A stretch of 64,000 bases of DNA from Pseudomonas sp. B21-056. Lineage in GTDB: Bacteria; Pseudomonadota; Gammaproteobacteria; Pseudomonadales; Pseudomonadaceae. The stretch lies in assembly GCF_026016325.1 (NCBI RefSeq), contig NZ_CP087203.1:3162001-3226000 (forward strand), given 5' to 3'. Both the position numbers and the translations under genes were made by a program. Of this stretch, positions 18,156-27,511 are shown piece after piece. Below the pieces are notes generated by a model. The model was not told the DNA's origin. It worked only from the letters and a program-made list of their open reading frames with translations, and did no database searches. The first letter of the stretch is position 1, and every line of letters begins with the position of its first letter.

Positions 18156-19556
18156 ATGACTCAGGCAAATACTTCTTTTGGCACTGGCGACCCCGTGATC
18201 GGGGAGAGCCTGCCCGGCACTGAACAGAAGGTATCGTTAACCCGCGTAACCCTTCTGGGACTCTCCGGACAGCAGCTGGGACCTAGCGCCGCAATCGCGG
18301 CAGGCTCGATGCCCCTGTATGCAGGCAATGCCTCATGGCTGGCGATGGCGCTCGCGTTGCTGGCCGCACTTTGCATGACGGCAGCGGTAAACGTGTTCGC
18401 CCGCAAATACGTGGTGACCGGCTCGCTGTTGTCCTATGTGGGGATCTCCCTGGGACGGGTACCTCAACGCGTGGTTGCGGCCTCCTATCTGGTGGGGTTC
18501 CTGGTGGTCTGCGCGGCGCTGTCCGCTTGCTTCGTGACGTTCAGCAGCAGCTTCCTGCACAGCGTCGGCGTGACGTTTGCGCTGTCAGGCTGGTTCCAGG
18601 CCGCGACGGCCATCCTCATCTCGATCCTGGCCGGCGTCTTGACCTGGCGGGGGCTGGACGCTTCGATTTCGATCACGGCCTGGTTGTCGTTTCTCCCGGT
18701 GCCGTTGCTCGCCATCGTGACCGTCATGGCCGCGTCGAAAACCGGAATAGACCTGCAAGCGCAGCTGACTTTGCAGGGAACATCCCTGTCGAGCCTGGCC
18801 GAGGGAACTATTGTCGCGTTGGCCTATTTCGTGGGCTGCGATGCCCTGGCAGCGCTCGCGGCCGAAACGGACGACCCGAAAAAGAATGTACCGCTGTTGC
18901 TGCGCAACGTGTTGCTGATCACCGGGCTGGCATTCGTCGCCATCCTGGTTTTGAGTGCGCCCTTGATGGGGCAAAACCTTGAAGCGCTGGGTAACGGCGA
19001 GTCACCCACGCAAATCCTGGCCACGGCCGCCGGCATGGAGTTCCTGCAACTGCCCATCGACTTCCTGTTGGGCGCCGCTACGTTCGCAAGCCTCGTAGCC
19101 TTCATGAACTACGGCAGCCGGGTGTTTGCGACGGCATCGGTCGACCGCTTCATCCCGCAGATTTTCTCCAGGATCCATCCCCGGTTCGGTTCACCTACCG
19201 GTTCAACGGTGCTGATGACGCTGGCGGCTGCCTGCATTCCTGTCGCCTTGCAGCTTCTGGCTGCAACGCCGCCGCTGCAATCGACCGCCTATTTGTCGAC
19301 TCTCTATTCGCTGTTCTGGATTGCGCCTTACGTGCTGCTCGGCTTTGGCGCCATCAGGGAAATCAGGATCGACGGTCAATCCAGGCCGGGTACGGTCCTC
19401 GCCATCGGGCTGGGTGTCGCGGTGTTCATCGCATTGCTGATCTACAACTTCGCGGCCAATCCCGGCGGAGTGTTTGGCGCACTGCCTTACATCATGGTGC
19501 TGTTGACCGTCATGGCCTTTGTCGGCTTCACCGTGGTGGACGCCGTCAGAAAGTAG
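18156..19556 (+). CDS. APC-superfamily amino acid/amine permease
   Basis: 466 residues with about twelve spans. The first span holds the unwound motif GLSGQQLGPSAAIAAG. CDALAALAAETDDPKKNVP is the consensus loop of APC transporters of the YfnA/CAT type, and ATASVDRFIPQIFSRIHPRFGSP is also characteristic. It is the third permease in this run and begins 48 bases after the NCS1 gene, probably in the same transcript. The substrate is likely an amino acid, amine or amino-acid-like product. Confidence 0.86.
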   Translation: MTQANTSFGTGDPVIGESLPGTEQKVSLTRVTLLGLSGQQLGPSAAIAAGSMPLYAGNASWLAMALALLAALCMTAAVNVFARKYVVTGSLLSYVGISLGRVPQRVVAASYLVGFLVVCAALSACFVTFSSSFLHSVGVTFALSGWFQAATAILISILAGVLTWRGLDASISITAWLSFLPVPLLAIVTVMAASKTGIDLQAQLTLQGTSLSSLAEGTIVALAYFVGCDALAALAAETDDPKKNVPLLLRNVLLITGLAFVAILVLSAPLMGQNLEALGNGESPTQILATAAGMEFLQLPIDFLLGAATFASLVAFMNYGSRVFATASVDRFIPQIFSRIHPRFGSPTGSTVLMTLAAACIPVALQLLAATPPLQSTAYLSTLYSLFWIAPYVLLGFGAIREIRIDGQSRPGTVLAIGLGVAVFIALLIYNFAANPGGVFGALPYIMVLLTVMAFVGFTVVDAVRK

Positions 19557-19633
19557 GTCTGCCCATAGGCTCCAGCGCCGGTGAGGTCTCTCACGTAACG
19601 CCTGGAGCCGCCGTTGGTTTCGAGGAGATGACG

Positions 19634-20398
19634 ATGAGCCATTTTATTGCAGCGGTTCTGGTCACCGGCGCTGGTTCAGGAATCGGCCAAGCCACCGCTG
19701 CCGAGTTCGCGCGCCAGGGTTATTACGTGGTGGGTTGTGATGTTTCCGAGGCAGGTCTGGCTGGCACGGCAACGCTGATAGGGGCTGAAAAATTCCAGGG
19801 TCAGGTTGTGGATGTACGCGATGAAGCACAGGTACGCAGCGCGTTCGAACTCGTCGCAAAGCAGGGCATTCCTTTGCATGCCGTCGCCGCCTGCGCAGGT
19901 GTTGCGCGCACGGGGTTGGTGCATGACCTGGAGCAGGAAGAATGGGACTTCACCCTTGGCATCAATCTCACCGGAGTCTGGCTGACGGCGAAGTACGCGA
20001 TGCCGATTTTCCTTGAACAGCGCAAGGGCGCCTTTGTTGCGGTCGGCTCGGATGCTTCGGTGCGGGGGGCTTCCGGGTATGCAGCTTACTGCGCCTCCAA
20101 ACATGGCGTGCTGGGCCTGGTGCGCTGTCTGGCCCTGGACTACGGCTCATACGGTATTCGCTCGAACCTGGTGTGCCCGGGGTTCGTCCAGACACCTATG
20201 ATGGACAGTTTGTTTGCTGAGGCTGAAGACCCGGTGGCCGAGATGCAGGCTTATGCGAAAGAGGTGCCGCTGGGCCGCTTTGCGCTGCCGTCGGAAGTGG
20301 CAAAGGCAATTTTCCACCTGGCTTCGGACGAGGCGTCGTACACCAATGGTGCGCTTTACTCCATTGATGGTGGCGCGACAGCGGGGCATTTCGGTTGA
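19634..20398 (+). CDS. SDR-family NAD(P)-dependent oxidoreductase
   Basis: A classical short-chain dehydrogenase of about 254 residues. Cofactor motif TGAGSGIG lies at about 11-18, followed by the acidic Asp typical of NAD preference in VGCDVSEA. The catalytic Tyr-Lys pair is YCASK. GAGGAG places the start at ATG 19634 rather than 19628. It closes the run of transporter/dehydrogenase genes and is followed by a hairpin, so it is probably the last gene of the unit. It would reduce or oxidise a hydroxy/keto intermediate. Confidence 0.9.
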   Translation: MSHFIAAVLVTGAGSGIGQATAAEFARQGYYVVGCDVSEAGLAGTATLIGAEKFQGQVVDVRDEAQVRSAFELVAKQGIPLHAVAACAGVARTGLVHDLEQEEWDFTLGINLTGVWLTAKYAMPIFLEQRKGAFVAVGSDASVRGASGYAAYCASKHGVLGLVRCLALDYGSYGIRSNLVCPGFVQTPMMDSLFAEAEDPVAEMQAYAKEVPLGRFALPSEVAKAIFHLASDEASYTNGALYSIDGGATAGHFG

Positions 20399-20432
20399 TT
20401 CAGGTTACAGCAGGGAAACGCTGAGATGCCTT

Positions 20433-20462
20433 GCACCCGGTACCATCAATGGTATCGGGTGC
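20433..20462. terminator. Hairpin between convergent genes
   Basis: GCACCCGGTACC and GGTATCGGGTGC pair over 12 bases with one mismatch around a 6-base loop. It lies between the convergent SDR and thioesterase genes and probably terminates in both directions, although the T tract is poor. Confidence 0.5.
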
Positions 20463-20529
20463 AGGCCCAATGAAGGAGAGCAGTAGCAACCCCGTTTAGG
20501 CACGGAAGCGTCGAACCACCCCATCCAGT

Positions 20530-21060
20530 TCAGTTCATGATGTTGGCGTCTATGTTGATGAACGGAACACCGAGCCCTTTAGGTTGCAATGCCGGATGCA
20601 AACGTTCAAAGGCTTGCACAAGGGAATCATACATGGACGGTTCCATAGGCGTTACGCACCGTCGAGTGGTGTCCACATGCAGCATCATATGTTCACCGGT
20701 CGCTACGGTTATATTTCGATTGGTGTCGATGATGTATTGATACAAATGCAGCCTTGTATGATCAAACCCGATGATTTCCGAGAACACCACGAGCGGAGTG
20801 TCTTTTCGGCATTCCCTCAGGTTCCTCTGCTGCCCTTGCACGTTGAAAAAACTGTAGCCTTTGAGTCGGTATTCTTCGCTGAAACCAATCGCTCGCAAGA
20901 GAACTTCCCCTGCATCCGCCAACAACCTGTAGTACTGCCACTCCGTCATATGGCCGTTGTAGTCGATCCAGCTCTCAAGAACGGTGACCTCCAGGGTTTT
21001 TAGCGCGCTGCCTTGAGGAAGGTCGTCCTCGGCAGTCGCCAGGAAATTTTGGCGAGGCAT
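20530..21060 (-). CDS. Hot-dog thioesterase, carnitine-operon type
   Basis: 176 residues of the 4HBT hot-dog fold. VLESWIDYNGHMTEWQYYRLLADAG carries the family's conserved Asp-Tyr-Asn-Gly-His segment. It closely resembles, in this segment, the thioesterase at 42575 in the carnitine-like cluster (VIEDWIDYNGH). It should hydrolyse an acyl-CoA, possibly a charged or branched one, regenerating CoA. The start overlaps the biotin carboxylase stop by one base, indicating translational coupling. Confidence 0.85.
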   Translation of the reverse strand: MPRQNFLATAEDDLPQGSALKTLEVTVLESWIDYNGHMTEWQYYRLLADAGEVLLRAIGFSEEYRLKGYSFFNVQGQQRNLRECRKDTPLVVFSEIIGFDHTRLHLYQYIIDTNRNITVATGEHMMLHVDTTRRCVTPMEPSMYDSLVQAFERLHPALQPKGLGVPFINIDANIMN

Positions 21061-22736
21061 CAGTCAACCCCCATGATGTCGGCATCCATTTCAATAAAAG
21101 CGCCTTTCTCAACGTTTATTTTGCTGATAACGCCAGAAACGTCAGAGAGAATGGATTGCTCCATCTTCATGGACTCCATGATTGCGACTACATCGCCTGC
21201 CTTGACCCATTCACCTTCGCTCACGCAAAGATCCATGATCATTCCTGAAAGGGGCGCCCGGATGCCTGCGCGATAGGTCGGCGTTTCCAGGGCGTCTTCT
21301 TCAATGGCGTCGACATTCATTGCTGCCTCTGCGGACACCAATCCTGGTGAGTCGTTTGCATCTTGTATCTGCCGGGCACTTTCAGACAGTCCAGCCAGTT
21401 CGGAATCGATCCATCGTGTATAGACCTTGAATTCTTCAGCCGTGGCAGCAATGAATTCTCCTCGTTCAAGGATTGCACGATGAAGGGGGACGATAGTCTT
21501 GATGCCCTCGGCGTGGAACTCGGCCAATGCCCGTCTGGCCCGTGCAATTGCCTCGGATCGGTCGCTACCCGTAATAATCAACTTGCCAATCAGGGAGTCG
21601 TAATAGGGCGGGATCGTATCGTTTTCCGCGTATCCAAAGTCGACGCGCACACCAGGTCCGGCCGGGAGATGCAGTGCTCTGATTTTGCCAGGGACGGGGC
21701 AAAAGCCAGACCATGGATCCTCGGCATTGATGCGAAACTCAATGGAGTGTCTGCAAATCGCGGGGGGGTTCAGGTCCAGCCGTTCACCTTCGGCAATTTT
21801 GAACATTTGGCGAATGATATCGACGCCGGTGATCTCCTCGGTAACCGGATGTTCTACCTGGACGCGGGTGTTCACTTCCAGGAAGTAGATGTTCCCGTCT
21901 GGAGTGACCAGAAACTCCACGGTCGCGGCGCCGCAATAACCAGCTTCCTTGAGAATGCCGATCGAGGCCACGGTAAGTTGGGAAACTTGCGCTTCACTCA
22001 AGAACGGGGCGGGGGCTTCCTCTACCAGTTTCTGCTGGCGACGTTGCAGCGTGCAGTCACGGGTAGAAAGTACAATCACGTTGCCGTGGCTATCGGCCAG
22101 GCACTGGGTCTCGACGTGCCGTGCATGTTCGGCATACCGCTCGATGAAACATTCGGGACGTCCGAATGCAAGGGTCGCCTCGCGCTGGGCCGCTGCCAGT
22201 TGGGTTTCTACTTCCAGGACGTCGCGAACAATCCGCATCCCGCGTCCGCCGCCGCCGTTCTGGGCTTTGATGATGGCTGGTAGGCCATGTTCCACGACAA
22301 AGGACCTGGCATTTTCCACGGTCAGGGAGCCGTCGTCGATTGAAGGGAGGAGCGGGGCACCGACTTTCTTAGCGATCCTGCGAGCTGCGACTTTATCGCC
22401 CAGCATCGAAATGGCTTGGGCCGATGGGCCGATCCAGATAAGACCTGCTGCCTCTACCGCAGCGGCGAACAATTCATTCTCGGAAAGGAAACCATATCCG
22501 GGGTGAATGGCATCTGCCCCGGACTTCATGGCGATATCCAGAACTGCCTGCTGATTCAGGTAAGTGTCCAGGGGCGAGGTGCCCTTGAGGATGTGTACTT
22601 CATCGGCCGCTCGCGCATGGAGGCCGGCGGCGTCTGCTTCTGAGGCAATAGCCACTGAGACATAGCCGGCGTCGCAACAAGCCCTGATGATCCGCAGGGC
22701 GATCTCACCGCGGTTGGCTATAAGAATTTTCTTCAC
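21060..22736 (-). CDS. Acyl-CoA carboxylase alpha subunit (biotin carboxylase fused to BCCP)
   Basis: About 558 residues. An ATP-grasp biotin carboxylase domain (1-445) shows MKKILIANRGEIALRII, HPGYGFLSEN, the ATP loop NGGGGRGMR and FLEVNTRVQVEHPVTE. A linker of about 45 residues leads to a C-terminal biotinyl domain with acceptor Lys in MESMKMEQ. GTG 22736 is preferred because GGAG precedes it and the protein then starts as family members do. At 558 residues it is shorter than the usual 650-670 residue alpha chains of catabolic carboxylases and lacks most of the BT linker domain. The partner carboxyltransferase is at 27512 in the divergent operon. Confidence 0.92.
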   Translation of the reverse strand: MKKILIANRGEIALRIIRACCDAGYVSVAIASEADAAGLHARAADEVHILKGTSPLDTYLNQQAVLDIAMKSGADAIHPGYGFLSENELFAAAVEAAGLIWIGPSAQAISMLGDKVAARRIAKKVGAPLLPSIDDGSLTVENARSFVVEHGLPAIIKAQNGGGGRGMRIVRDVLEVETQLAAAQREATLAFGRPECFIERYAEHARHVETQCLADSHGNVIVLSTRDCTLQRRQQKLVEEAPAPFLSEAQVSQLTVASIGILKEAGYCGAATVEFLVTPDGNIYFLEVNTRVQVEHPVTEEITGVDIIRQMFKIAEGERLDLNPPAICRHSIEFRINAEDPWSGFCPVPGKIRALHLPAGPGVRVDFGYAENDTIPPYYDSLIGKLIITGSDRSEAIARARRALAEFHAEGIKTIVPLHRAILERGEFIAATAEEFKVYTRWIDSELAGLSESARQIQDANDSPGLVSAEAAMNVDAIEEDALETPTYRAGIRAPLSGMIMDLCVSEGEWVKAGDVVAIMESMKMEQSILSDVSGVISKINVEKGAFIEMDADIMGVD

Positions 22737-22755
22737 AAGGTTCTCCGTCACTCAA

Positions 22756-23916
22756 TCAGTTGTCTACAAGCACCGCTGCAGAATTTCTCCACGTGATCCA
22801 ACAAGGCTGACCCGGTGGTGGGATCTGGGATTGGACGCACTCGACAAGAAGCTCACGGTGGTTCGGGCAGCTCACCGTGATGAGGCTACGGCTCCCAAGG
22901 AACAGCTGGCGTTTGATCGTCACGCTGACAGGCGTAGCAAACTCCGGGCTGGTATCGGATCGGGTCGAGAGCTGGATTTCCTCGGGGCGGATCACAACAG
23001 CGAGCCGGCCTTCGGGACCGTGTTCGACGACGGCAACCACGGGGATCGCACCTAACTCGGTGCTGGCCAAAACCGTACCGTCGTCCCGGCGATTCAGCGC
23101 GCCGACTTCGATGACATTTGCTTCTCCGAGGAACTTGGCGACAAAACGAGATCGTGGGCGGAAGTAAAGCTCCGTTGGGCTCGCGTATTGAAGGATCGAG
23201 CCCTGATCCATGATGGCGACCTTGTCCGAAAGGATGAACGCTTCTTCCTGGTCATGGGTGACGTAGACCGCAGTGATACCGGTGCGCTGCTGGACTTCAC
23301 GAAGATCCTCCCCAAGTTGCTGGCGAAGACGTCTGTCCAGTGCCCCCATCGGTTCATCGAGCAGCAACAACGATGGGCGATAAGCCAGGGCACGGCCGAT
23401 AGCAACACGTTGCTGTTGTCCGCCGCTGAGTTCGCCGACAGCGCGATCCGCTGCATGGGACAACTCGATGAGATCGAGTATTTCCTTGACGCGAGTCCTT
23501 CGGTCATTGATCTGCCACTTATGCACCCTGAGTGGGTATTCAATGTTCTCTGCGACGCTCATATGCGGGAAAAGCGCGTAGTTCTGGAACACAAATCCAA
23601 TGTTGCGAGCCTGAACAGGCAGGTTCGTAACGTCCTTGCCGTCAATGAAAATACGACCCGAGGTGGGTGAGATAAGCCCGGCAATTGTCCGTAGCAAGGT
23701 GGTTTTTCCTGAGCCTGACGGCCCCAGAAGGGTGCAAAAGGCCCCCCCGGGAATTTCGAGGCTCGTCGCCTTCAAGCCGACATGACCATTGAGAAAGGTC
23801 AGGCCAACACCTTCCACCGTGATGCTGTTGGCGCGAGTGGCATCGTTTTCATGTCTAGGCCTGGCCTCCGTACTGGAAGCGAGAGTGCGCGGGAGCGCTG
23901 TCTGCGAGAGTGCCAT
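22756..23916 (-). CDS. PotA-type ABC transporter ATP-binding protein
   Basis: 386 residues. Walker A is GPSGSGKTT, signature [15 protein letters not shown], Walker B LLLDEPMGALD, with HDQEEAF after the switch His. A C-terminal TOBE-type regulatory domain follows (about 280-385). The family serves spermidine/putrescine, ferric and related compounds. Its permease and binding protein lie in the divergent operon, so the importer is split across one promoter region. GGAG precedes ATG 23916. Confidence 0.92.
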   Translation of the reverse strand: MALSQTALPRTLASSTEARPRHENDATRANSITVEGVGLTFLNGHVGLKATSLEIPGGAFCTLLGPSGSGKTTLLRTIAGLISPTSGRIFIDGKDVTNLPVQARNIGFVFQNYALFPHMSVAENIEYPLRVHKWQINDRRTRVKEILDLIELSHAADRAVGELSGGQQQRVAIGRALAYRPSLLLLDEPMGALDRRLRQQLGEDLREVQQRTGITAVYVTHDQEEAFILSDKVAIMDQGSILQYASPTELYFRPRSRFVAKFLGEANVIEVGALNRRDDGTVLASTELGAIPVVAVVEHGPEGRLAVVIRPEEIQLSTRSDTSPEFATPVSVTIKRQLFLGSRSLITVSCPNHRELLVECVQSQIPPPGQPCWITWRNSAAVLVDN

Positions 23917-24144
23917 TGAACATCTCCACTCAGGTTGGATTTCTATTTATTTTTGGACGCTCGTCATGCCAAAACGAGGATTTTTCCACTTTTGAGTTGC
24001 CTCTCAGTGCATTTTTTAACCTGCATTCACCTTTTATTCAAGACAGTCGTCATAAAAAGTTAAGGATTTGCTTGCTGGTCCGTTTTTTATTTGGTACACC
24101 TGTAATAGAAAAGCGCTCACCAACAAAACCAAGAGGGTCGCTCC
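23917..24144. promoter_or_regulatory. AT-rich divergent promoter region of the carboxylase cluster
   Basis: 228 bp between the leftward ATPase-carboxylase-thioesterase operon and the rightward nine-gene operon. It is clearly AT-rich and contains T-rich runs near 24089-24095. I could not settle on one promoter. It must hold both start points and the operator of the TetR-like protein encoded at 25256. Confidence 0.5.
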
Positions 24145-25242
24145 ATGCAACGGTTTCCCAAGTCGATTCAAACGCTTGTGCTTTCGACGCTTGCACTGTC
24201 GCCTGTCATGGCGTTTGCCGCTTCCAGCGGTGTGCTGCCAGAGAGCGTCCGCTCAAGCCTTTCCGGCACTCTCACCTGGCATGACGGGTCAGGTGGTGGC
24301 ACCACCCGTGCTCGTGAAGAGACCCTCATCAAAGACTTCGTGACGGAGACAGGATTGAAGGTAAGAGGTGACTTCAACTCCGATATGACGAAATTTTTCG
24401 CAGCAATGGACGGCGGCGGCCGAGTGCCGTGGAGCATGATCGAGTTCCCGACCAAGGGCGATTTCCTGAAGGCGCGTGATGCCGGGTATCTGCAAAAGCT
24501 TGACCCGCGCTTTGTCGATACGTCGAAGCTGCGAGAAGGTTCGTACGACGAATATGGCGTGGATGTGATGCGCTATGGGATCGTGTTTACCTACAACACC
24601 GACAAGTTCAAGGGCGCAGAAGCTCCGACGGGTGTTCGCGATCTGTTTGATACCAAGCGTTTCCCTGGCAAGCGTTGCCTCTTTAAATATCCCCAGTTTG
24701 GTGGCGTCCTCGAGTCGGCGCTGATCGCCGATGGTGTCACTCCAGCTCAGTTGTACCCCATTGACGCTGACCGGGCTTTCAAGAAGCTTGATAGCATTAA
24801 GTCCGATATTGTTTGGTGGTCCAACGGGGACGACGCAATTCGGTTGATGTCGAGTGGAGAATGTTCAATGGGCATCGCCTGGAGCGGGCGCGTCTACGGT
24901 GCTGTAAAGCAGGATAAAGCGCCGCTTGCTATCAAATGGCAGGACTCTCTCTATGCGGAAGCCGTTTATGCGGTGCCTAAAGGCGCCCCAAATGCTGATG
25001 CTGGCCAAGCCATGATTGGCCATTGGATTCTCGATGTCGAAGGTCAGAAAGCCTTTGTCAAGAAAGCCACCTACACAACCGACGTCAAGGCGTTAGATAA
25101 GAATGCCTACGGTGAGGACATGACATCGTGGATTGTCGAAGGAGAGAATCAAAAAACTGCAATCCATGAAAATGCCGAATTTTACGCAAAAAATATTGCA
25201 AGCCTGGTTGAGCGTTTCAACCGCTGGATATCTTTAAAATAG
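24145..25242 (+). CDS. PotD-like ABC transporter substrate-binding protein
   Basis: 365 residues with a Sec signal peptide (about 1-26, ending MAFAAS). The mature part has the extracellular-solute-binding fold of the PotD / SBP_bac_6 class: LTWHDGSGGGTTRAREETLI at the N-terminus, YGIVFTYNTDKFKG, and DLFDTKRFPGKRCL. It is the first gene of the rightward operon and likely brings the pathway substrate, an organic cation or small carboxylate, to the fused permease. Its sequence is visibly more AT-rich than the flanking regions. Confidence 0.88.
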   Translation: MQRFPKSIQTLVLSTLALSPVMAFAASSGVLPESVRSSLSGTLTWHDGSGGGTTRAREETLIKDFVTETGLKVRGDFNSDMTKFFAAMDGGGRVPWSMIEFPTKGDFLKARDAGYLQKLDPRFVDTSKLREGSYDEYGVDVMRYGIVFTYNTDKFKGAEAPTGVRDLFDTKRFPGKRCLFKYPQFGGVLESALIADGVTPAQLYPIDADRAFKKLDSIKSDIVWWSNGDDAIRLMSSGECSMGIAWSGRVYGAVKQDKAPLAIKWQDSLYAEAVYAVPKGAPNADAGQAMIGHWILDVEGQKAFVKKATYTTDVKALDKNAYGEDMTSWIVEGENQKTAIHENAEFYAKNIASLVERFNRWISLK

Positions 25243-25255
25243 AGAGTTACCGATT

Positions 25256-25906
25256 ATGCCTAGAATTGTGGATCACGAAGAAAGACGCCGCCAAATCTGC
25301 GATGTGTTACTTGACGTTGTTGCCGAGGTCGGCATAGCTGATGCAACTATCCGAGGTGTGGCGGCGCGTTCAGCATGGTCTGTAGGTGTAATCGGTCACT
25401 ATTTTGCAAATCGTCATGATTTGTTGCTGGGAGGGCTCCGGCGTGCGGCCGAAATACTGGCTGAGCATAACACCCGTATCCTGTCCTCCCTTCAGGGAAT
25501 CCAGGCACTGGAACAAATACTGGAGGGTAGTATTCCGCTGGATGGCCGCCGATTGGCGTTAAGTCGAATTTTTTTCTTCTTCTACATCGAGGCGATGAAT
25601 GATGAAGTGCTCCGTCAGGAAGTGGAAAGCTACTTGTTTGGCTGGAGAAAGTCCGTAGCCCGCGCCATCCACCAGGCACAGGACATAGGTGATTTACCAG
25701 CAGAACTTGATCCAAAACAAATTTGTGCTGATCTAGTGGGATTAGCCGATGGGTTGAGCATGCATGCCCTGTTAGACAGTCGAGTCATGTTGCGTCTACG
25801 CGAGCAATCACCGGTTAGATTCTGGATTCGTCGTTTAATAGATCATTCCGTGGCAAGCGAAGTTGGCAAGGATAATCAAACTTCCAAATTAGCGATGGCC
25901 CCGTAA
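25256..25906 (+). CDS. TetR/BetI-like transcriptional regulator
   Basis: 216 residues. N-terminal segment MPRIVDHEERRRQICDVLLD, then VAEVGIADATIRGVAARSAW and GVIGHYFANRHDLLL, is the BetI-like TetR helix-turn-helix. The C-terminal domain contains LDPKQICADLVGLADGLSMHALLD, typical of the BetI family ligand domain. BetI senses choline; similarity suggests a quaternary amine or acyl-CoA ligand, which is inference. It sits second in the operon it probably controls. Confidence 0.87.
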   Translation: MPRIVDHEERRRQICDVLLDVVAEVGIADATIRGVAARSAWSVGVIGHYFANRHDLLLGGLRRAAEILAEHNTRILSSLQGIQALEQILEGSIPLDGRRLALSRIFFFFYIEAMNDEVLRQEVESYLFGWRKSVARAIHQAQDIGDLPAELDPKQICADLVGLADGLSMHALLDSRVMLRLREQSPVRFWIRRLIDHSVASEVGKDNQTSKLAMAP

Positions 25907-25933
25907 TTAAAATATTTGCGTGAGAGCAGTAAG

Positions 25934-27505
25934 ATGACGCTTGCAAACACCTCGATTTCTGGCTGGACCGTTTCGTCTATCCTGGGGGATTTCGGCCCAC
26001 AGGCATTACACCGTCCAGACAAATTGGCCATGGTTTGGGAACATGGCTCCAGGACATATGGCGAATTGAGAAGCCGTGCGCTTCGGTTAGCTAATGCGCT
26101 GCGCGAACTCGGTTTGGAAACGGGGGATCGAGTGGGCACATTGATGTTCAATCGGGGCGAGATATTCGAACTGTATTTTGCATGCGCCTATGCCGGCTTG
26201 ACCTTGGTACCCATTGGTTTTCGACTCACGGCGACGGAAATCGCGTCCATCGCCGGCGATTGTGAGGCGAAGGTGATTTTTACTGAAACCGAGCTCAGTG
26301 GTGTCCTTGGTGATGCGATTGAACAGTTGAGTTACCGCCCGAAGGTCATCGCGCTGAGTGCTACCGAAGGGGGGGAGCGGTACGAACGGCTTGTAAACGA
26401 TGCGGCACAAATCAAGGTGCCATTCGCAACTGATATCCAGATGATTTTGTATACGTCTGGCACCACCGGAAAACCCAAGGGCGTGGTGATGCGCTCGGTA
26501 GCCGTGATGTGGGCTGCAATGCAACAGGTCACCCAGATACGAGGCCTGGATGACCGTGCGGTCATGCTGTTGAACGCGCCCATGTACAACACTGCAGCGA
26601 TGAATGAAAGTTCAATCCCCACCTTTCTGGTTGGCGGAACAGTCGCAATACTTCCCAGTCGAGGCTGGACGGCGGAACGATTTGCCGAGTGCATTGATAA
26701 ATGGCAGGTGACGCACGCTTTGGTATTTCCCTCCATGTTTCGAACAATGATCGAAGCTGATGATAAAAGTGCACTTGCACTGGGATCCATGAAGTGGTGG
26801 TACACCGGTGGCGAGAACTGTCCGCCCGCGTTGATCGCGGAGGCTCGTCGTCGCTGGCCGCATGTTCAGATGTCCATTATTTACGGGTCTACCGAGTCAG
26901 GAATGCCCACCTTGATTGAGGGGGACGATATAGACCTGCACCCAGGTTCAGTAGGTCGTTGCGTACCCGGTCAATCGATCCGTTTGTTGGATCTGGATGG
27001 GAACGAAGTACCAACCGGTGGCGTGGGTGACGTCTGGACTTCAGGACCAGCCGTTATGACCAATTACTGGAAAGCTCCTGAACTGGATGCCGAAACAATC
27101 AAGGATGGCTGGTTAAAAATTGGCGACCTCGCGCGCATGGACGAAGAGGGGTGGATTTACATCGTGGGTCGCAGCAAGGATCTGATCATTTCCAAAGGCC
27201 AGAATATTTACCCCGCTGAAATTGAAAATGTTATCCGCCAGTTTCCAGCGGTTCTGGACGTTGCCGTTGTTGGGCTTCCTGATGAAGAGTTTGGCGAGAG
27301 CGTCTGTGCCGCGATTGTCCTGCGGGAAAATACTGATGCCGGCAAAGAAGAAATCATGAACTTTGTCTTGTCCAGGCTGGCATCTTACAAGAAGCCAAGA
27401 CACATTGTTTTCATGGCCGATTTTCCAATTAAGAACTCAACTAAAGTTGATAAAAAAGAATTGTCGAAAATCTGTGCTGATCAACTTTTTGCTCAAGTAA
27501 GGTAA
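25934..27505 (+). CDS. AMP-dependent acyl-CoA synthetase
   Basis: About 523 residues. The P-loop-like motif YTSGTTGKPKGVV, adenylate contact IYGSTESGMPTL, and hinge segment KIGDLARMDEEGWIYIVGRSKDLI are all present. C-terminal KNSTKVDKKEL holds the catalytic Lys. ATG 25934 is preferred over an upstream TTG. It should activate a carboxylic acid as CoA thioester, the entry step for the carboxylase, hydratase, dehydrogenase and Ltp enzymes of this operon. The chain length and substrate are not readable from the motifs. Confidence 0.92.
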   Translation: MTLANTSISGWTVSSILGDFGPQALHRPDKLAMVWEHGSRTYGELRSRALRLANALRELGLETGDRVGTLMFNRGEIFELYFACAYAGLTLVPIGFRLTATEIASIAGDCEAKVIFTETELSGVLGDAIEQLSYRPKVIALSATEGGERYERLVNDAAQIKVPFATDIQMILYTSGTTGKPKGVVMRSVAVMWAAMQQVTQIRGLDDRAVMLLNAPMYNTAAMNESSIPTFLVGGTVAILPSRGWTAERFAECIDKWQVTHALVFPSMFRTMIEADDKSALALGSMKWWYTGGENCPPALIAEARRRWPHVQMSIIYGSTESGMPTLIEGDDIDLHPGSVGRCVPGQSIRLLDLDGNEVPTGGVGDVWTSGPAVMTNYWKAPELDAETIKDGWLKIGDLARMDEEGWIYIVGRSKDLIISKGQNIYPAEIENVIRQFPAVLDVAVVGLPDEEFGESVCAAIVLRENTDAGKEEIMNFVLSRLASYKKPRHIVFMADFPIKNSTKVDKKELSKICADQLFAQVR

Positions 27506-27511
27506 AACAAA

